Notes under the pieces: generated by a model
Seen by the model: only the letters and a program-made list of their open reading frames with translations
What the model was told of the DNA's origin: nothing
Databases searched by the model: none
Origin: Gammaproteobacteria bacterium
GTDB taxonomy: Bacteria; Pseudomonadota; Gammaproteobacteria; HK1
Assembly: GCA_022824305.1 (NCBI GenBank)
Contig: JAJEAD010000082.1
Coordinates: 1 to 58,876, forward strand
Direction: 5' to 3'
DNA: 58,876 bases
Translations under genes and position numbers: made by a program
Part shown: in pieces, positions 16,188-24,641 of the stretch
Layout: each line of letters opens with the position of its first letter
Numbering within the stretch: the first letter of the stretch is position 1

Positions 16188-17213
16188 TCAGCCGCCTTCG
16201 AAGAGGCGGGCAATCTCGTCCCGGGGAAATTGCGGCAGCGGCCGGTGGCGGCCCGAGGCGTCCCGCAGGGTGCATCCTTCGGAGTCCGTCACCACCTCGC
16301 CGATCCGGCAGGCGGAGACGCCGGTTCCGGCAAGCGCGGCGATTATCCCGTCCGCGGCATCCGAGGCGGCCGCGATCAGGAGCGCGCCGGAAGCGATCAA
16401 CCCGAGCGGATCGAGATCGAAGTGCCGGCAGAGCGTCCGACAGGAGTCCAGCACCGGCAACGCGTCCTCGTCGATCCTCACTCCGACCCCGGCGGCGCCG
16501 GCAAGCTCCCACAGGCTGGTGGCAAGCCCGCCCTCGGTGGGATCATGCAGTGCGTGGACTCCGCCCGCGGCGATGGCGCAGTCGGCGTCCGGCACCACGC
16601 TGATGCCGGGGTCGTGCAGCAGGCCTGCGCAGCGCTCGAGCTCCTCCGCGTCCATCGTGCCGGCAAGCTCGGCTCGCTTCTCGCTCGCGATGATCGCGGT
16701 GCCCTCGAGCGCGATTCCCTTGGTGAGAATGAGCGCATCGCCGGGTAGCGCTCCGCTCGTGGTGAGAAAGGCGTCCGGGGAGACCTCGCCCAGCATCTGG
16801 CCCACGACGATGGGTCGGTCGAGACCGTAGGTGATCTCGGTGTGCCCGCCGCACAGGGTCACGTCGAGCGCCGTGCAGGCGTGCGCGATCTGAGCGAACA
16901 CGCGTTCCACCAGGGCGGAATCGGTGCGTTGCTCCGGCAGCAGCAGGGTGGCGAGGAACCACTTGGGCACGGCGCCGCAACAGGCGACGTCGTTGGCGTT
17001 GACGTTGACCGCATACCACCCGATCTCGTCGGTGGCGAACGTGATGGGATCGGTCTTGGCCACCAGGTAGCGATCGCCCATGTCGATGATCGCGGCGTCC
17101 TCGCCCGTCCTCGGCCCCAGCACCACTCTGGGATCCGGGCGCGAGTGGCGGGCGAGCAGCTCGTCGAGCAGCTCGGGCGGCAGCTTGCCGGTCGGCAGCG
17201 GGAATTCTGGCAT
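16188..17213 (-). CDS. AIR synthase-related protein (HypE-like)
   Basis: Encodes 341 residues from the ATG at 17213 (MPEFPLPTGKLPPELL); upstream in-frame codons are discarded as non-conserved. The order is that of the HypE/PurM fold: TGEDAAIIDMGD, KTDPITFATDEIGWYAVNVNANDVACCGAVPKWF, CGGHTEITYGLDRP with GQMLGE, then the C-terminal DPTEGGLATSLWELAGAAGVGV. HypE dehydrates carbamoylated thiols for [NiFe]-hydrogenase assembly through a C-terminal Cys, but this protein ends in RDEIARLFEGG with no Cys, and no other hyp gene is present. It is likely an ATP-dependent kinase or synthase of the same fold with a different job. RidA-like gene divergent upstream. Confidence 0.75.
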   Translation of the reverse strand: MPEFPLPTGKLPPELLDELLARHSRPDPRVVLGPRTGEDAAIIDMGDRYLVAKTDPITFATDEIGWYAVNVNANDVACCGAVPKWFLATLLLPEQRTDSALVERVFAQIAHACTALDVTLCGGHTEITYGLDRPIVVGQMLGEVSPDAFLTTSGALPGDALILTKGIALEGTAIIASEKRAELAGTMDAEELERCAGLLHDPGISVVPDADCAIAAGGVHALHDPTEGGLATSLWELAGAAGVGVRIDEDALPVLDSCRTLCRHFDLDPLGLIASGALLIAAASDAADGIIAALAGTGVSACRIGEVVTDSEGCTLRDASGRHRPLPQFPRDEIARLFEGG

Positions 17214-17406
17214 CAGCCGCTCTCGGGAACTGCGGGCTCCGGTCCGCGGGCCCGCAAATGTAAAGCAGGACCGGGCGCCACGCAGCATGCCGACTTGCGT
17301 GGACCCCGCGTCAGGACGGACGCTCGCGCTTCGAATTGGGATGTGTCCGGGATCGGTCTATGCTCGCGTCTTCGAGCGACTTCGACCATTAGGGAAGGGG
17401 GAAGAG

Positions 17407-17892
17407 ATGGGCGAATCCGGCACCGGGCCCGCTGATGCGATGTCGCCCGAGGAACGCCTGCGCGCCCTCGGGCTCGAGCTTCCCCCGGTCCCCGAGGCGG
17501 CGGGCAACTACGTGCACGCGGTCGAGGCGGGCGGCCTCCTCTTCCTCTCCGGCAAAGGCCTCATGACCGAGCCCGGCCGGGTCGGGGAAAGCCTCTCCTG
17601 CGAGCATGCCTATGAACATGCCCGACGCACCGGACTGATCCTGCTTGCGGTGATCCGCCAGAGCCTGGGCTCGCTCGACCGGGTCAAGCGTGTCGTCAAG
17701 GTGCTCGGCATGGTGAACGCCGTCCCCGAATTCGGTGACCACCCCGCCGTCGTAAACGGCTGTTCCGACCTCCTCGTCGAGGTGCTCGGCGAGCGTGGCC
17801 GGCATGCCCGCTCGGTGTTCGGCACCGGCTCCCTGCCGGGCTGCGCCGCGGTCGCGATCGAGGCGATCGTGGAGGTCGCGGACGAGGGCTGA
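17407..17892 (+). CDS. RidA/YjgF family protein
   Basis: Encodes 161 residues from the ATG at 17407, with a GGGGGAAGAG ribosome-binding stretch upstream. It has the RidA-type segments NYVHAVEAGGLLFLSGKGL, a long helix HARRTGLILLAVIRQSLGSLDRVKRVVKVLGMVN, and the C-terminal RSVFGTGSLPGCAAVAIEAIVEVAD. In this subfamily (longer, about 155 residues) the Arg that binds the imine carboxylate in canonical RidA is replaced by other residues around SLPG-CAAV. RidA hydrolyses reactive enamine/imine intermediates from amino-acid metabolism, so a detoxification role is plausible. It is monocistronic and divergent from the HypE-like gene. Confidence 0.8.
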   Translation: MGESGTGPADAMSPEERLRALGLELPPVPEAAGNYVHAVEAGGLLFLSGKGLMTEPGRVGESLSCEHAYEHARRTGLILLAVIRQSLGSLDRVKRVVKVLGMVNAVPEFGDHPAVVNGCSDLLVEVLGERGRHARSVFGTGSLPGCAAVAIEAIVEVADEG

Positions 17893-18086
17893 GCGCCGCA
17901 CACAAGGGACGCACCGCTGGCGCCCTTCCCGCTAGCGCCCGCCTTCGCGTAAACGTGCAGAAACTACCATAGTTACAGAGCTTTACGGCTCGTCCCGTCC
18001 CCCCAAGCGGTTTTCTTAGAGAAACGCCGCCGCGGCTGCTTCCTGTACTACAGATCAGCGGCGCGGCCCTAACGGGAGCCACGAGC

Positions 18087-18460
18087 ATGAATGACAAATC
18101 GAAATCCACCTTCCCCCGCGCGTCTGCGCCGCCAAGCCCCGCGCCAGGAAGTACGAAATACGCGACGACGTGGTGACCGGCCTCGGCCTCGCCGTTCAGC
18201 CTACCGGCGCGCGCACCGTCGTCCTCAACCGCATGGTGCGCGGGCGCAGATGCTACGCCACCGTCGGCAGCGTCGATGCCATGACCGTCCCGCAGGCCCG
18301 CGCAGAGGCCCGCAATCTCATCGCCACCTTACATCGAACAGGCGAAGAACGACATCGGACACCGGACTATCCAAAGGCCGCGTTCGCCGGGGAGTTCCTC
18401 GAACGCCAAGCCTGGCACTGGAGTTGCCCCGACTATGCGGAGCTCTGCATAGGCGGGGTA
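18087..18460 (+). pseudogene. degraded tyrosine-recombinase (integrase) N-terminal fragment
   Basis: An ATG at 18087 with GGGAG upstream opens MNDKSKSTFP, then the frame shifts near the C-run at 18110. The new frame reads AAKPRARKYEIRDDVVTGLGL followed by RTVVLNRMVRGRRCYATVGS and MTVPQARAEARNLIAT, the DUF4102 arm-binding domain of phage and island integrases. At about 18331 another frameshift is evident: reading one base over restores YIEQAKNDIGHRT. The frame then returns for AFAGEFLERQAWHWS before similarity ends near 18460, so the catalytic domain is missing. This is a decayed genomic-island integrase beside the higBA module, with no function expected. Confidence 0.7.
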
Positions 18461-18631
18461 GCTCCACGCTTTCGCTTCTCAATCTGGGTCACTTGGCATT
18501 TGGCCACCCTCAGCCCTCCGTCGGCACCGTGCCCAGCGAAGATACTACCTCACAGCCCGGCATGCCATTGCTTGGAGCGTTTGACGTGTGCGGCCGGCTT
18601 GACCGTTCCCTCCCCCGCAGTGCGGACTGGG

Positions 18632-18946
18632 TCATGCGTGCACTACATCGGCGCGTCTTTGTGTGGCGACCCGTTCCCGGCGCGCCCGAGCAAGTTCGTA
18701 GCTTGCCTGCATCCGCATCCAATGCTCGGCGGTCCCCCAACCGATGTCCTCCAGCGACAGCGCCATGTTCGCGGACACGCCTGCCTTGCCGTTCAGCAGA
18801 CGCGACAGCGTTCCGCGCTCGCAGCCGAGACGCGCTGCTGTCTCCGTTACGTTCCACCCCACATCGTCCATGCTCTCGCGGATTAGTTCGCCCAGATGTG
18901 GCGGGTTAAGCATCGGGCCGATGCGATCGCTCGCAGTGTCGTTCAT
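18632..18946 (-). CDS. higA: HigA-family antitoxin (XRE helix-turn-helix)
   Basis: Encodes 104 residues from the ATG at 18946, preferred because the GGGGAG element lies eight bases upstream; the ATG at 18952 leaves only two. The sequence MLNPPHLGELIRESMDDVGWNVTETAARLGC is the conserved N-terminus of HigA antitoxins. It is followed by the HTH ERGTLSRLLNGKAGVSANMALSLEDIGW and the tail AEHWMRMQASYELARAR. HigA binds and neutralises HigB and represses the operon promoter. The gene lies 19 bp downstream of the toxin gene, the reversed toxin-first order typical of higBA. It sits beside an integrase remnant, consistent with transfer on a mobile island. Confidence 0.88.
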   Translation of the reverse strand: MNDTASDRIGPMLNPPHLGELIRESMDDVGWNVTETAARLGCERGTLSRLLNGKAGVSANMALSLEDIGWGTAEHWMRMQASYELARARRERVATQRRADVVHA

Positions 18947-18965
18947 GGTCATCGCTCCCCTTCGG

Positions 18966-19238
18966 TCAGTGGTAGTCGATCAGGTCCACATCCACGGCCT
19001 CGCTGTCCTCGAAGCGGAACACCACGCGCCAGTTGCCCGAGACGCGAACGCTCCACTGGCCCGCGCGGTCGCCCTTCAGAGGATGCAGCCGGAACCCCGG
19101 AGCGTCAGCGCTGCCCGGATGCGTCGCCTCTTGCAGCCGAAACAGGATTCGCCGGAGCCGTGGCGCGAAACCTGCAGGAACCCGCGCGGCGTCGTCGCGC
19201 TCGTGCAGCGCCCGTAGTCCCTTGTGCCTGATTCTCAT
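18966..19238 (-). CDS. higB: HigB/RelE-superfamily toxin
   Basis: Encodes 90 residues with the HigB-type layout MRIRHKGLRALHERDD, then FRLHPLKGDRAGQWSVRVSGNWRVVFRFEDSEAVDVDLIDYH. The GQWSVRVSGNWRVVFRFE segment with its Arg and Trp residues and the C-terminal strand with His are conserved in this branch of ribosome-dependent mRNA endonucleases. The toxin should cleave mRNA in translating ribosomes when HigA is degraded. It is first in the toxin-antitoxin operon. A weak promoter (TTGCGG, 17 bp, TACAGT) is visible just upstream of the ATG. The protein looks full length, without obvious loss of catalytic residues. Confidence 0.85.
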   Translation of the reverse strand: MRIRHKGLRALHERDDAARVPAGFAPRLRRILFRLQEATHPGSADAPGFRLHPLKGDRAGQWSVRVSGNWRVVFRFEDSEAVDVDLIDYH

Positions 19239-19708
19239 GCTTCACTGTAGCGCGCCGCGTTACACGCCGCAAACTTCCGCCCTGCCATCACGACCGGCGA
19301 CGCCTCTGTGGAGCGACAAAGTGTGCGCGGCTCGGTGCTGTATTGAGGAAGCGTGTGCCACGACCTTCTACGGCGCGGCGGTAACGCGTGAGCCCGCACC
19401 GCCGACGACGGTACGGGCCGAGCGAATGCGCTGCCGGTGCGCACGCCTTCCTGCATTGCTCTGGTGCCTCCTGCTTCCTCCATAGTGCCGACTGGAAGCC
19501 GCGCGGCGGTTCGGGGACTGTCTTCGCCAGTGCGCGGCGGGCGCTGCCGCTCAAGCGCTGCTCAGGCCAAATGCCGGTTGCAAAACGGTTTTCATCGCCC
19601 GACGGTTTGAGCGGTCAGGAAGTGCAATTGGGACGCCCTTCGGCGCGTGGTTCTCGAACCGGACGCACCGCACCCGCTCGGGTGCTCCGGGCGGGGGCCG
19701 GACGCCGT
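19239..19708. other. 470-bp region between higB and the AlkD-like gene, no gene recognised
   Basis: Several frames are open on both strands because of GC bias, but none resembles a protein family or has a good ribosome-binding site. No tRNA or attachment-site repeat was identified. It may be further debris of the island that delivered higBA. Confidence 0.4.
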
Positions 19709-20473
19709 TCAGGGCACGGCGTCGATGCGGCCGGCCTTGACGAGGTTTCGCAGCGCCTCTCGCTTGCTGAGAGCGCTCAGACGATCGGCCTTGGCCCTGA
19801 CGTACTCCGCGACCCCGTCCGGATCGGTCTTGGCGTGCTCGCGCAGCGCCCACCCGATCGCCTTGCGCAGAAAGAACTCGGGGTGATCGATGGAAGGCTC
19901 GATGCACGCATGCAGCAGGCGAACGTCGGTCGCCCCCTTGAAGCTCAACTGGCTCAGGATGGCGGTGCGGCGCTTCCAGACGTCGGCCCCGCGGGCCCAG
20001 GCCCTCATGTGCCGCTTCATCTCGCGGGGATGGCGAGAGAGCAGATCCCCGACGAGCCGGGTGGCGATGCTGTCCACGTAGTCCCACCACGCCCCGTCGA
20101 CCACCATCTCCTCGTAGCAGGGAAGCGCGGCGAGCGTCCGGAAATCGCGGTATCCCCGAAAGGCGGCCAGCGTGATGGCGGCGTAGCGCTCCTCCCGGTA
20201 CCGCGCGCGCCGCCAGAGGGCGAGGACGGTGTCGATCCAGCGCGACCAGGTACCCAGCGGGTGTGCTTCGAAGACCTCGCGGCAGAGGGCTCGAAGGGCC
20301 GGCGTCTGGACTCCCGCATAGGGCATCTCCGACTTCATGTACGCCTGCATTCCCGGCGCCTTCGCCGGATCCGCACGTTCCTCGAGCCCGGCCCGCAGCG
20401 CGCGGCACAGCGCGGCCGACGGCTGGATTCGGGGCCGGTGGGCCCGGATTGACCGTTCTCGTGCCGCTCTCAT
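19709..20473 (-). CDS. AlkD-like DNA alkylation repair protein
   Basis: Encodes 254 residues from the ATG at 20473; the longer in-frame extension is Arg/Pro-rich and was rejected. The sequence fits the AlkD HEAT-like fold: MKSEMPYAGVQTPALRALCRE near the N-terminus, TVLALWRRARYREERYAAITLA, then the DNA-binding core with WWDYVDSIATRLVGDLL and WKRRTAILSQLSFKG, followed by EFFLRKAIGWALREHAKTDPDGVAEYV. The Trp and Asp residues in WWDYVD and the RKAIGW stretch correspond to the segments lining the AlkD lesion site. The enzyme excises positively charged alkylated bases such as 3-methyladenine and 7-methylguanine. It is a single gene divergent from the dioxygenase cluster. Confidence 0.82.
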   Translation of the reverse strand: MRAARERSIRAHRPRIQPSAALCRALRAGLEERADPAKAPGMQAYMKSEMPYAGVQTPALRALCREVFEAHPLGTWSRWIDTVLALWRRARYREERYAAITLAAFRGYRDFRTLAALPCYEEMVVDGAWWDYVDSIATRLVGDLLSRHPREMKRHMRAWARGADVWKRRTAILSQLSFKGATDVRLLHACIEPSIDHPEFFLRKAIGWALREHAKTDPDGVAEYVRAKADRLSALSKREALRNLVKAGRIDAVP

Positions 20474-20915
20474 CGCTGTGCTTCGGGGCCGGGGCGCGCT
20501 CGCCGGCCCGGCAAGCTTAGCCCAACCGGTGCCGCCACGCGGCTGTCGATGCCATGCCGCTGCCCTTCGCAGCACACGTGGACGCCTGTCCCGACGCGAC
20601 GCGTCACCCGGCGCCGAAGGGCCGGCGGATCCGCACGTCCACCGACTGAACGCCGCGCCGGCCGGCAGCGCGCCTCGGAAGCCGAACGCCGCGGAGGGAG
20701 CGACATCGCGAACGGGCGCCTTGCGCCGGTGGCGTGGCGAGTGGCGTGACCGGTCAAGGAAGCGCTCTGCCCGGAGCGAGGCGAGATCTCGAACCCCCGG
20801 GACTCCTGGCCGCTTTCCGCGAAGGAGTACACTGTCCCGGGAGTCGTACCGGGAGCCGGAGCAAGGCAGCGGGGGTCCTGCCGGACGGTGCGCATCACGA
20901 GCCGGAGCCGTCGGC

Positions 20916-21737
20916 ATGCAACTGTCCAGCAATCAGCTCGAACGCTTCCATCGCGACGGGTTCCTCGTCATCGAGGGGCTCTTCGACCGGGACGAGACGC
21001 GACGCTTGCGCGCCCGTCTCCCCGCCCTCTTCGCCGAGGACACCCCGGCCAACATCCGCGAGAAGTCGAGCGGCGAGGTGCGCACCGCGATGGGCCTGCA
21101 CGAGCGCGACTCGCTCTACGGCGAGCTCGTGCGGGATGCGCGTCTCGTCGAGCCGGCCGAGCAGCTCAGCGGCGAGCCGGTCTACGTGCAACAGGTCAAG
21201 GTCAACGTGAAGAGCGCCTTCAGCGGCGAGGTCTGGCAGTGGCACTACGATTTCGCCACCCACCACAGCGAGGACGGGGTCCCGGAGCCGCACGCCCTCA
21301 ACCTGCACGTGTTCCTGGACGACGTCACCGAGTTCAACGGCCCCCTCTACTTCATTCCCGGCTCGCACCGGCACGGCCCCGCGCCTGCCTCGCTCGACAC
21401 CGTGACCACGAGCTATCCGCTGTGGGTAGTGGCGCCGGAGCACGTGGCGGAGCTGGTCGAGCGGGGCGGCATCGTGTCGGCGACCGGCCCCGCCGGCACC
21501 GCGCTCGTGTTCGGCGACACGCTCGTGCACGCATCGCCCAACAACCTGTCCCCGTGGGACCGGCCCATCTTCTCGGTCATCTACAATCCGGTGTCGAACG
21601 CGCTGACCCGACACCAGCGCCCGGACCACGTCCACCACCGCGACACCCGGCCCGTCCGCGCGTTGCATCGGCGCCAGGGCCACGGCCGGCGAGGGAATCG
21701 CGAGCCCCCGCGCCCTCTCGAGGCGGGGCGTGCATGA
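20916..21737 (+). CDS. phytanoyl-CoA dioxygenase family protein (EctD-like Fe(II)/2-oxoglutarate hydroxylase)
   Basis: Encodes 273 residues from the ATG at 20916. The iron site is His110-x-Asp112 in WQWHYDFATHHSEDG with distal His205 in DTLVHASPNNLSPWDRP; Arg216 is placed to bind 2-oxoglutarate. The WHYDF-x-THH-SEDG-x-P block resembles the ectoine hydroxylase EctD signature, although ectABC are absent here. The enzyme probably hydroxylates a small zwitterionic substrate using oxygen and 2-oxoglutarate in the cytosol. The ureohydrolase starts about 100 bp downstream on the same strand and a methyltransferase follows, suggesting one small modification or degradation pathway. The His/Arg-rich C-terminal tail after residue 230 may be disordered. 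Confidence 0.82.
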   Translation: MQLSSNQLERFHRDGFLVIEGLFDRDETRRLRARLPALFAEDTPANIREKSSGEVRTAMGLHERDSLYGELVRDARLVEPAEQLSGEPVYVQQVKVNVKSAFSGEVWQWHYDFATHHSEDGVPEPHALNLHVFLDDVTEFNGPLYFIPGSHRHGPAPASLDTVTTSYPLWVVAPEHVAELVERGGIVSATGPAGTALVFGDTLVHASPNNLSPWDRPIFSVIYNPVSNALTRHQRPDHVHHRDTRPVRALHRRQGHGRRGNREPPRPLEAGRA

Positions 21738-21840
21738 GCGGGAATCCATGCAAGCCATTGCGATTCGGCGACTCCCAAGCGAGCCTTGGCCGCGGCCGCG
21801 ACGCCGCGCCCGCAGCGCCTCAAGCTCCCAGGAGAAATCC

Positions 21841-22833
21841 ATGACGTCAAGCTACTCTCCCGAAGTCCGGGTCGATCGGCCCTACGTTGGCATCCCCTCC
21901 TTCCTGCGCGCGCCGATCTGCACCGACATCCACGCCCTGGATGCGGACATCGCGGTGGTCGGCGTGCCGACCGACGAGGGCTCGCCCTTCATGGCGGGCT
22001 CGCGCTTCGGGCCGCGCGCGATCCGCGAGCACTCGCTGCGCTTCTGCGCGGGCGGGCGCGGCTACTACAACCCCGAGACGAAGCGCATGTACCTCGACCA
22101 CGAGATGCGCCACCGCGCCATCGCGGACATCGGCGACGTGGACGTGCTGCCCACCAACGTCGAGAAGACCTTCGACAACATCACCCGCACGGTTCGGCGG
22201 ATTCTCGACAGCGGCGCGATGCCGGTGGTGCTCGGCGGCGACCACGCCATCACCTACCCGGTGGTGCGCGCCTACGACGAGCCCCTGCACGTGCTGCACT
22301 TCGACGCCCACACCGACTACGCGCCCTTCATCCACGATCTGCGCTTCACCAACGGGCACGCCTTTCGGCACATCCGGCCGATGGCGCACCTGCGCACCCT
22401 GAGCCAGATCGGGATCCGCAGCCTTCGCCACTCCGAGGACATGGTCAAGGACTCGATCGACGACGGCAACCGCGTGGTTACCATGAGCGAGTTCCACGAG
22501 ATCGGGCCACGGGGAGTGGCGGAGATCGTGCCGGCAGGGGAGAAGTGCTACGTCAGCATCGACGTCGACGTCCTGGATCTCTCCCTCGTGCCGGGCTGCG
22601 TCTCGGCCGAGCCGAACGGCATGAGCTACGCGGAGCTTCGCGACACCCTGGAGGCCATCGCCCGCCACACCGAGATCATCGGCTTCGACTTCGTGGAGGT
22701 GAACCCGCAGCTCGACGTCGGCACCGGCATCACCGCCTACCTCGGCACCCACGTCGTGGTCGAGTTCCTCGGGCACATCTGCGAGCAGCCGTGGTGGATC
22801 CGGCGCCGCGAGGCGCGCGCTTCGAAGGGCTGA
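21841..22833 (+). CDS. agmatinase/arginase family ureohydrolase
   Basis: Encodes 330 residues from the ATG at 21841, with AGGAG ten bases upstream. The binuclear-manganese motifs are present in order: GGDH at 132-135, DAHTD at 155-159 and SIDVD at 239-243. The canonical S-x-D-x-D-x-x-D-P ends here in DVLDLSLVPG, with Leu247 replacing the usual Pro. The family hydrolyses guanidino groups of agmatine, guanidinobutyrate, guanidinopropionate and similar compounds, releasing urea. The N-terminal GIPSFLRAP stretch is typical of bacterial agmatinase-like proteins. The upstream EctD-like hydroxylase makes a hydroxylated guanidino substrate an attractive but unproven possibility. Confidence 0.87.
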   Translation: MTSSYSPEVRVDRPYVGIPSFLRAPICTDIHALDADIAVVGVPTDEGSPFMAGSRFGPRAIREHSLRFCAGGRGYYNPETKRMYLDHEMRHRAIADIGDVDVLPTNVEKTFDNITRTVRRILDSGAMPVVLGGDHAITYPVVRAYDEPLHVLHFDAHTDYAPFIHDLRFTNGHAFRHIRPMAHLRTLSQIGIRSLRHSEDMVKDSIDDGNRVVTMSEFHEIGPRGVAEIVPAGEKCYVSIDVDVLDLSLVPGCVSAEPNGMSYAELRDTLEAIARHTEIIGFDFVEVNPQLDVGTGITAYLGTHVVVEFLGHICEQPWWIRRREARASKG

Positions 22834-22874
22834 TACCCGGGCAGGGATAGCGCACGACCGGCCCCGCGATCTTC

Positions 22875-23669
22875 GTGAGCACGACCGCACACACCGGACA
22901 GTACACCGAGGAGATCCTCCTCCGCTCGAAGCTGCTGTGGGGGGAGGGCTTCCTCTCCCCCGGCGGGCCGGACGAGGTGGCCGAACTCGTCAAGGAGGTG
23001 GAGATAGCAGGCCGGGACGTCCTCGACATCGGCAGCGGCCTCGGAGGGATCGACCTGCTGCTGGCACGCGAGCACCGCGCGCGGCGGGTGCTCGGCGTCG
23101 ATGTCGAGCCGGAGCTGGTCGAGCGCGCCGCCGCCGAGGCGGTGCGGGCGGGCCTCGAAGACCGGGTCCGCTACCGGCTGGTCGAGCCCGGTCCGCTCGA
23201 GCTCGATCCGGGGAGCTTCGACGTCGTGTTCAGCAAGGACTCCATCAACCACGTGGACGACAAGGCCGCGCTCTTCTCGGACCTGCACCGGGTCCTGAGG
23301 GACGGCGGCTGGTTCGTCTCGTGCGACTGGCTGCGTGGACCGAATCCCGACCAGTCCGTGGTCCGTGGGCTCTACCGCCTGCTCGGCCTCGAAGCCAGCT
23401 TCGACAGCCTTCCCGAGCGGGTCGACGCGTTGCGCGGAGCCGGTTTCCCGGACCCGCTCACCCGTGACCGCACCAGCCGCTTTGCCGGGTTCTTCCAGGA
23501 CGACTGTATCCGGCTCGCAGGACCTCTCAAGGACCAAATCGTCGCGCTCGTCGGGGAAGAGCGGCACCGGGCCTGGCTGGAGATAAGACGGGCGATGCAC
23601 CGGGCGATGACCACTGCGGCGTTGGCCGTTCACTTCGTCCGGGCGCGCAAGCCTGCGCCGCTCGACTGA
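22875..23669 (+). CDS. SAM-dependent methyltransferase (phosphoethanolamine/sarcosine N-methyltransferase-like)
   Basis: Encodes 264 residues from a GTG start about 40 bp after the ureohydrolase. The N-terminal LLWGEGFLSPGGPDEVAEL block is the signature found just before the SAM site in phosphoethanolamine and glycine/sarcosine N-methyltransferases. It is followed by motif I DIGSGLGGIDLLLA, the acidic VLGVDVEPE strand, and VVFSKDSINHVDDK, the motif containing the catalytic-loop Asp and His in that group. The product is probably a cytosolic N-methyltransferase acting on a small amine. It is the third gene in an apparent co-transcribed trio with the dioxygenase and ureohydrolase. Confidence 0.82.
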   Translation: MSTTAHTGQYTEEILLRSKLLWGEGFLSPGGPDEVAELVKEVEIAGRDVLDIGSGLGGIDLLLAREHRARRVLGVDVEPELVERAAAEAVRAGLEDRVRYRLVEPGPLELDPGSFDVVFSKDSINHVDDKAALFSDLHRVLRDGGWFVSCDWLRGPNPDQSVVRGLYRLLGLEASFDSLPERVDALRGAGFPDPLTRDRTSRFAGFFQDDCIRLAGPLKDQIVALVGEERHRAWLEIRRAMHRAMTTAALAVHFVRARKPAPLD

Positions 23670-23783
23670 GGGCGCCCCCGGGGGCCGGGCGCTCCACGAG
23701 GCACCGCTTCGACCCGCCGGCCGGAGCCGCCCATTGGCGCCCCGGCCTCGCTTGCCCGGCGCCCCGGGCACCGGACTCCCGGC

Positions 23784-24602
23784 TCAGGCAAGCACCCCGC
23801 CGTCGATGACCAGGGATTCTCCCGTCACGTAGCGCGCCTGCTCCGAGGCGAGATAGAGCACCGGGAAGGCAATCTCCTCCGGGTCCGCGAAGCGCCGCAT
23901 GGGCACATTCCGCCGGGCGGTCTCCGCCTTCAGTTCCTCGCTCGAGGCGATGGGCGGGAAGAGACCGGTATCGGTGTAGCCGGGCGCGACGCAGTTGACG
24001 GTGATGTTGTAGCGAACCCACTCCCGCGCGAGCGCCTTGCTCAAGGAGCGGACCGCGCCCTTGCTGGCGCAGTAGGCGGCGGCGAAGGCGAGGCCGTGCT
24101 CGGCGTCGATGGAAGAGATGTTGATGATGCGCCCGTACTTGCGCCCCATCATGTGAGGAGCGACCGCCTGGCAGCATCGGTAGACGCCGGTCAGATTGGT
24201 GTCGACGATCCGATACCAGTCGTCATCGTCGAGCCCTGCCTCGAAGCCGGGCACCAGGGAGGCGACCCCCGGAGTCCAGCCGAGGGTGGGGACCAGGGGC
24301 TTCATCTGAAAGACGCCCGCATTGTTGACGAGAATGTCGACGCCTCCCCAGGCATCGAGAATCCGCTCGACCAGCGACTCCACGTCGCTTCGGCGGGTGA
24401 CGTCGGTGCGCACCGCAATCGCCTCACCCCCCTCCGAGGCGATCTGCCGGGCGAGTCCGTCGATCTCGTCGGCGCTGCGGGCCGCGAGCGCGACCCGGGC
24501 GCCGTTGGCCGCCAGCAACCTGGCGCACGCGCGCCCGATCCCCCGGCCGGCTCCGGTAACGATGGCGCTTCGGCCGCTCAGGTCGAAGACGGTGCGCTTC
24601 AT
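23784..24602 (-). CDS. SDR family oxidoreductase (FabG-like)
   Basis: Encodes 272 residues with a complete classical short-chain dehydrogenase set: TGAGRGIGRA cofactor loop, NNAG, catalytic Ser in INISS, and YCASKGA with the Tyr and Lys. The RSADEIDG region after the second strand has Arg-Ser, which often indicates NADP(H). The ATG at 24602 has AAGGAGG eight bases upstream. An insertion after NNAGVFQMKPLVPTLGWTPG lengthens the substrate-lid region compared with FabG. It is the last gene of the long minus-strand operon and lies 39 bp after the carboxyl transferase, implying a beta-hydroxyacyl or alcohol oxidation step in the same pathway. Confidence 0.88.
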   Translation of the reverse strand: MKRTVFDLSGRSAIVTGAGRGIGRACARLLAANGARVALAARSADEIDGLARQIASEGGEAIAVRTDVTRRSDVESLVERILDAWGGVDILVNNAGVFQMKPLVPTLGWTPGVASLVPGFEAGLDDDDWYRIVDTNLTGVYRCCQAVAPHMMGRKYGRIINISSIDAEHGLAFAAAYCASKGAVRSLSKALAREWVRYNITVNCVAPGYTDTGLFPPIASSEELKAETARRNVPMRRFADPEEIAFPVLYLASEQARYVTGESLVIDGGVLA

Positions 24603-24641
24603 GGCCGGCCCTCCTTGAACTGTGTTTCCCCGGCCTTCGGA

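Noticed and set aside
16188..17213. HypE-like protein as SelD to support selenium metabolism
   Set aside because: No N-terminal Cys/Sec-Gly-Cys-like SelD motif; sequence follows HypE/AIR synthase, so it does not provide selenophosphate synthetase.
19675..19700. GGTTCGAG-like stretch suggesting a tRNA T-arm near the higBA island
   Set aside because: No acceptor stem, anticodon loop or D-arm can be built around it.
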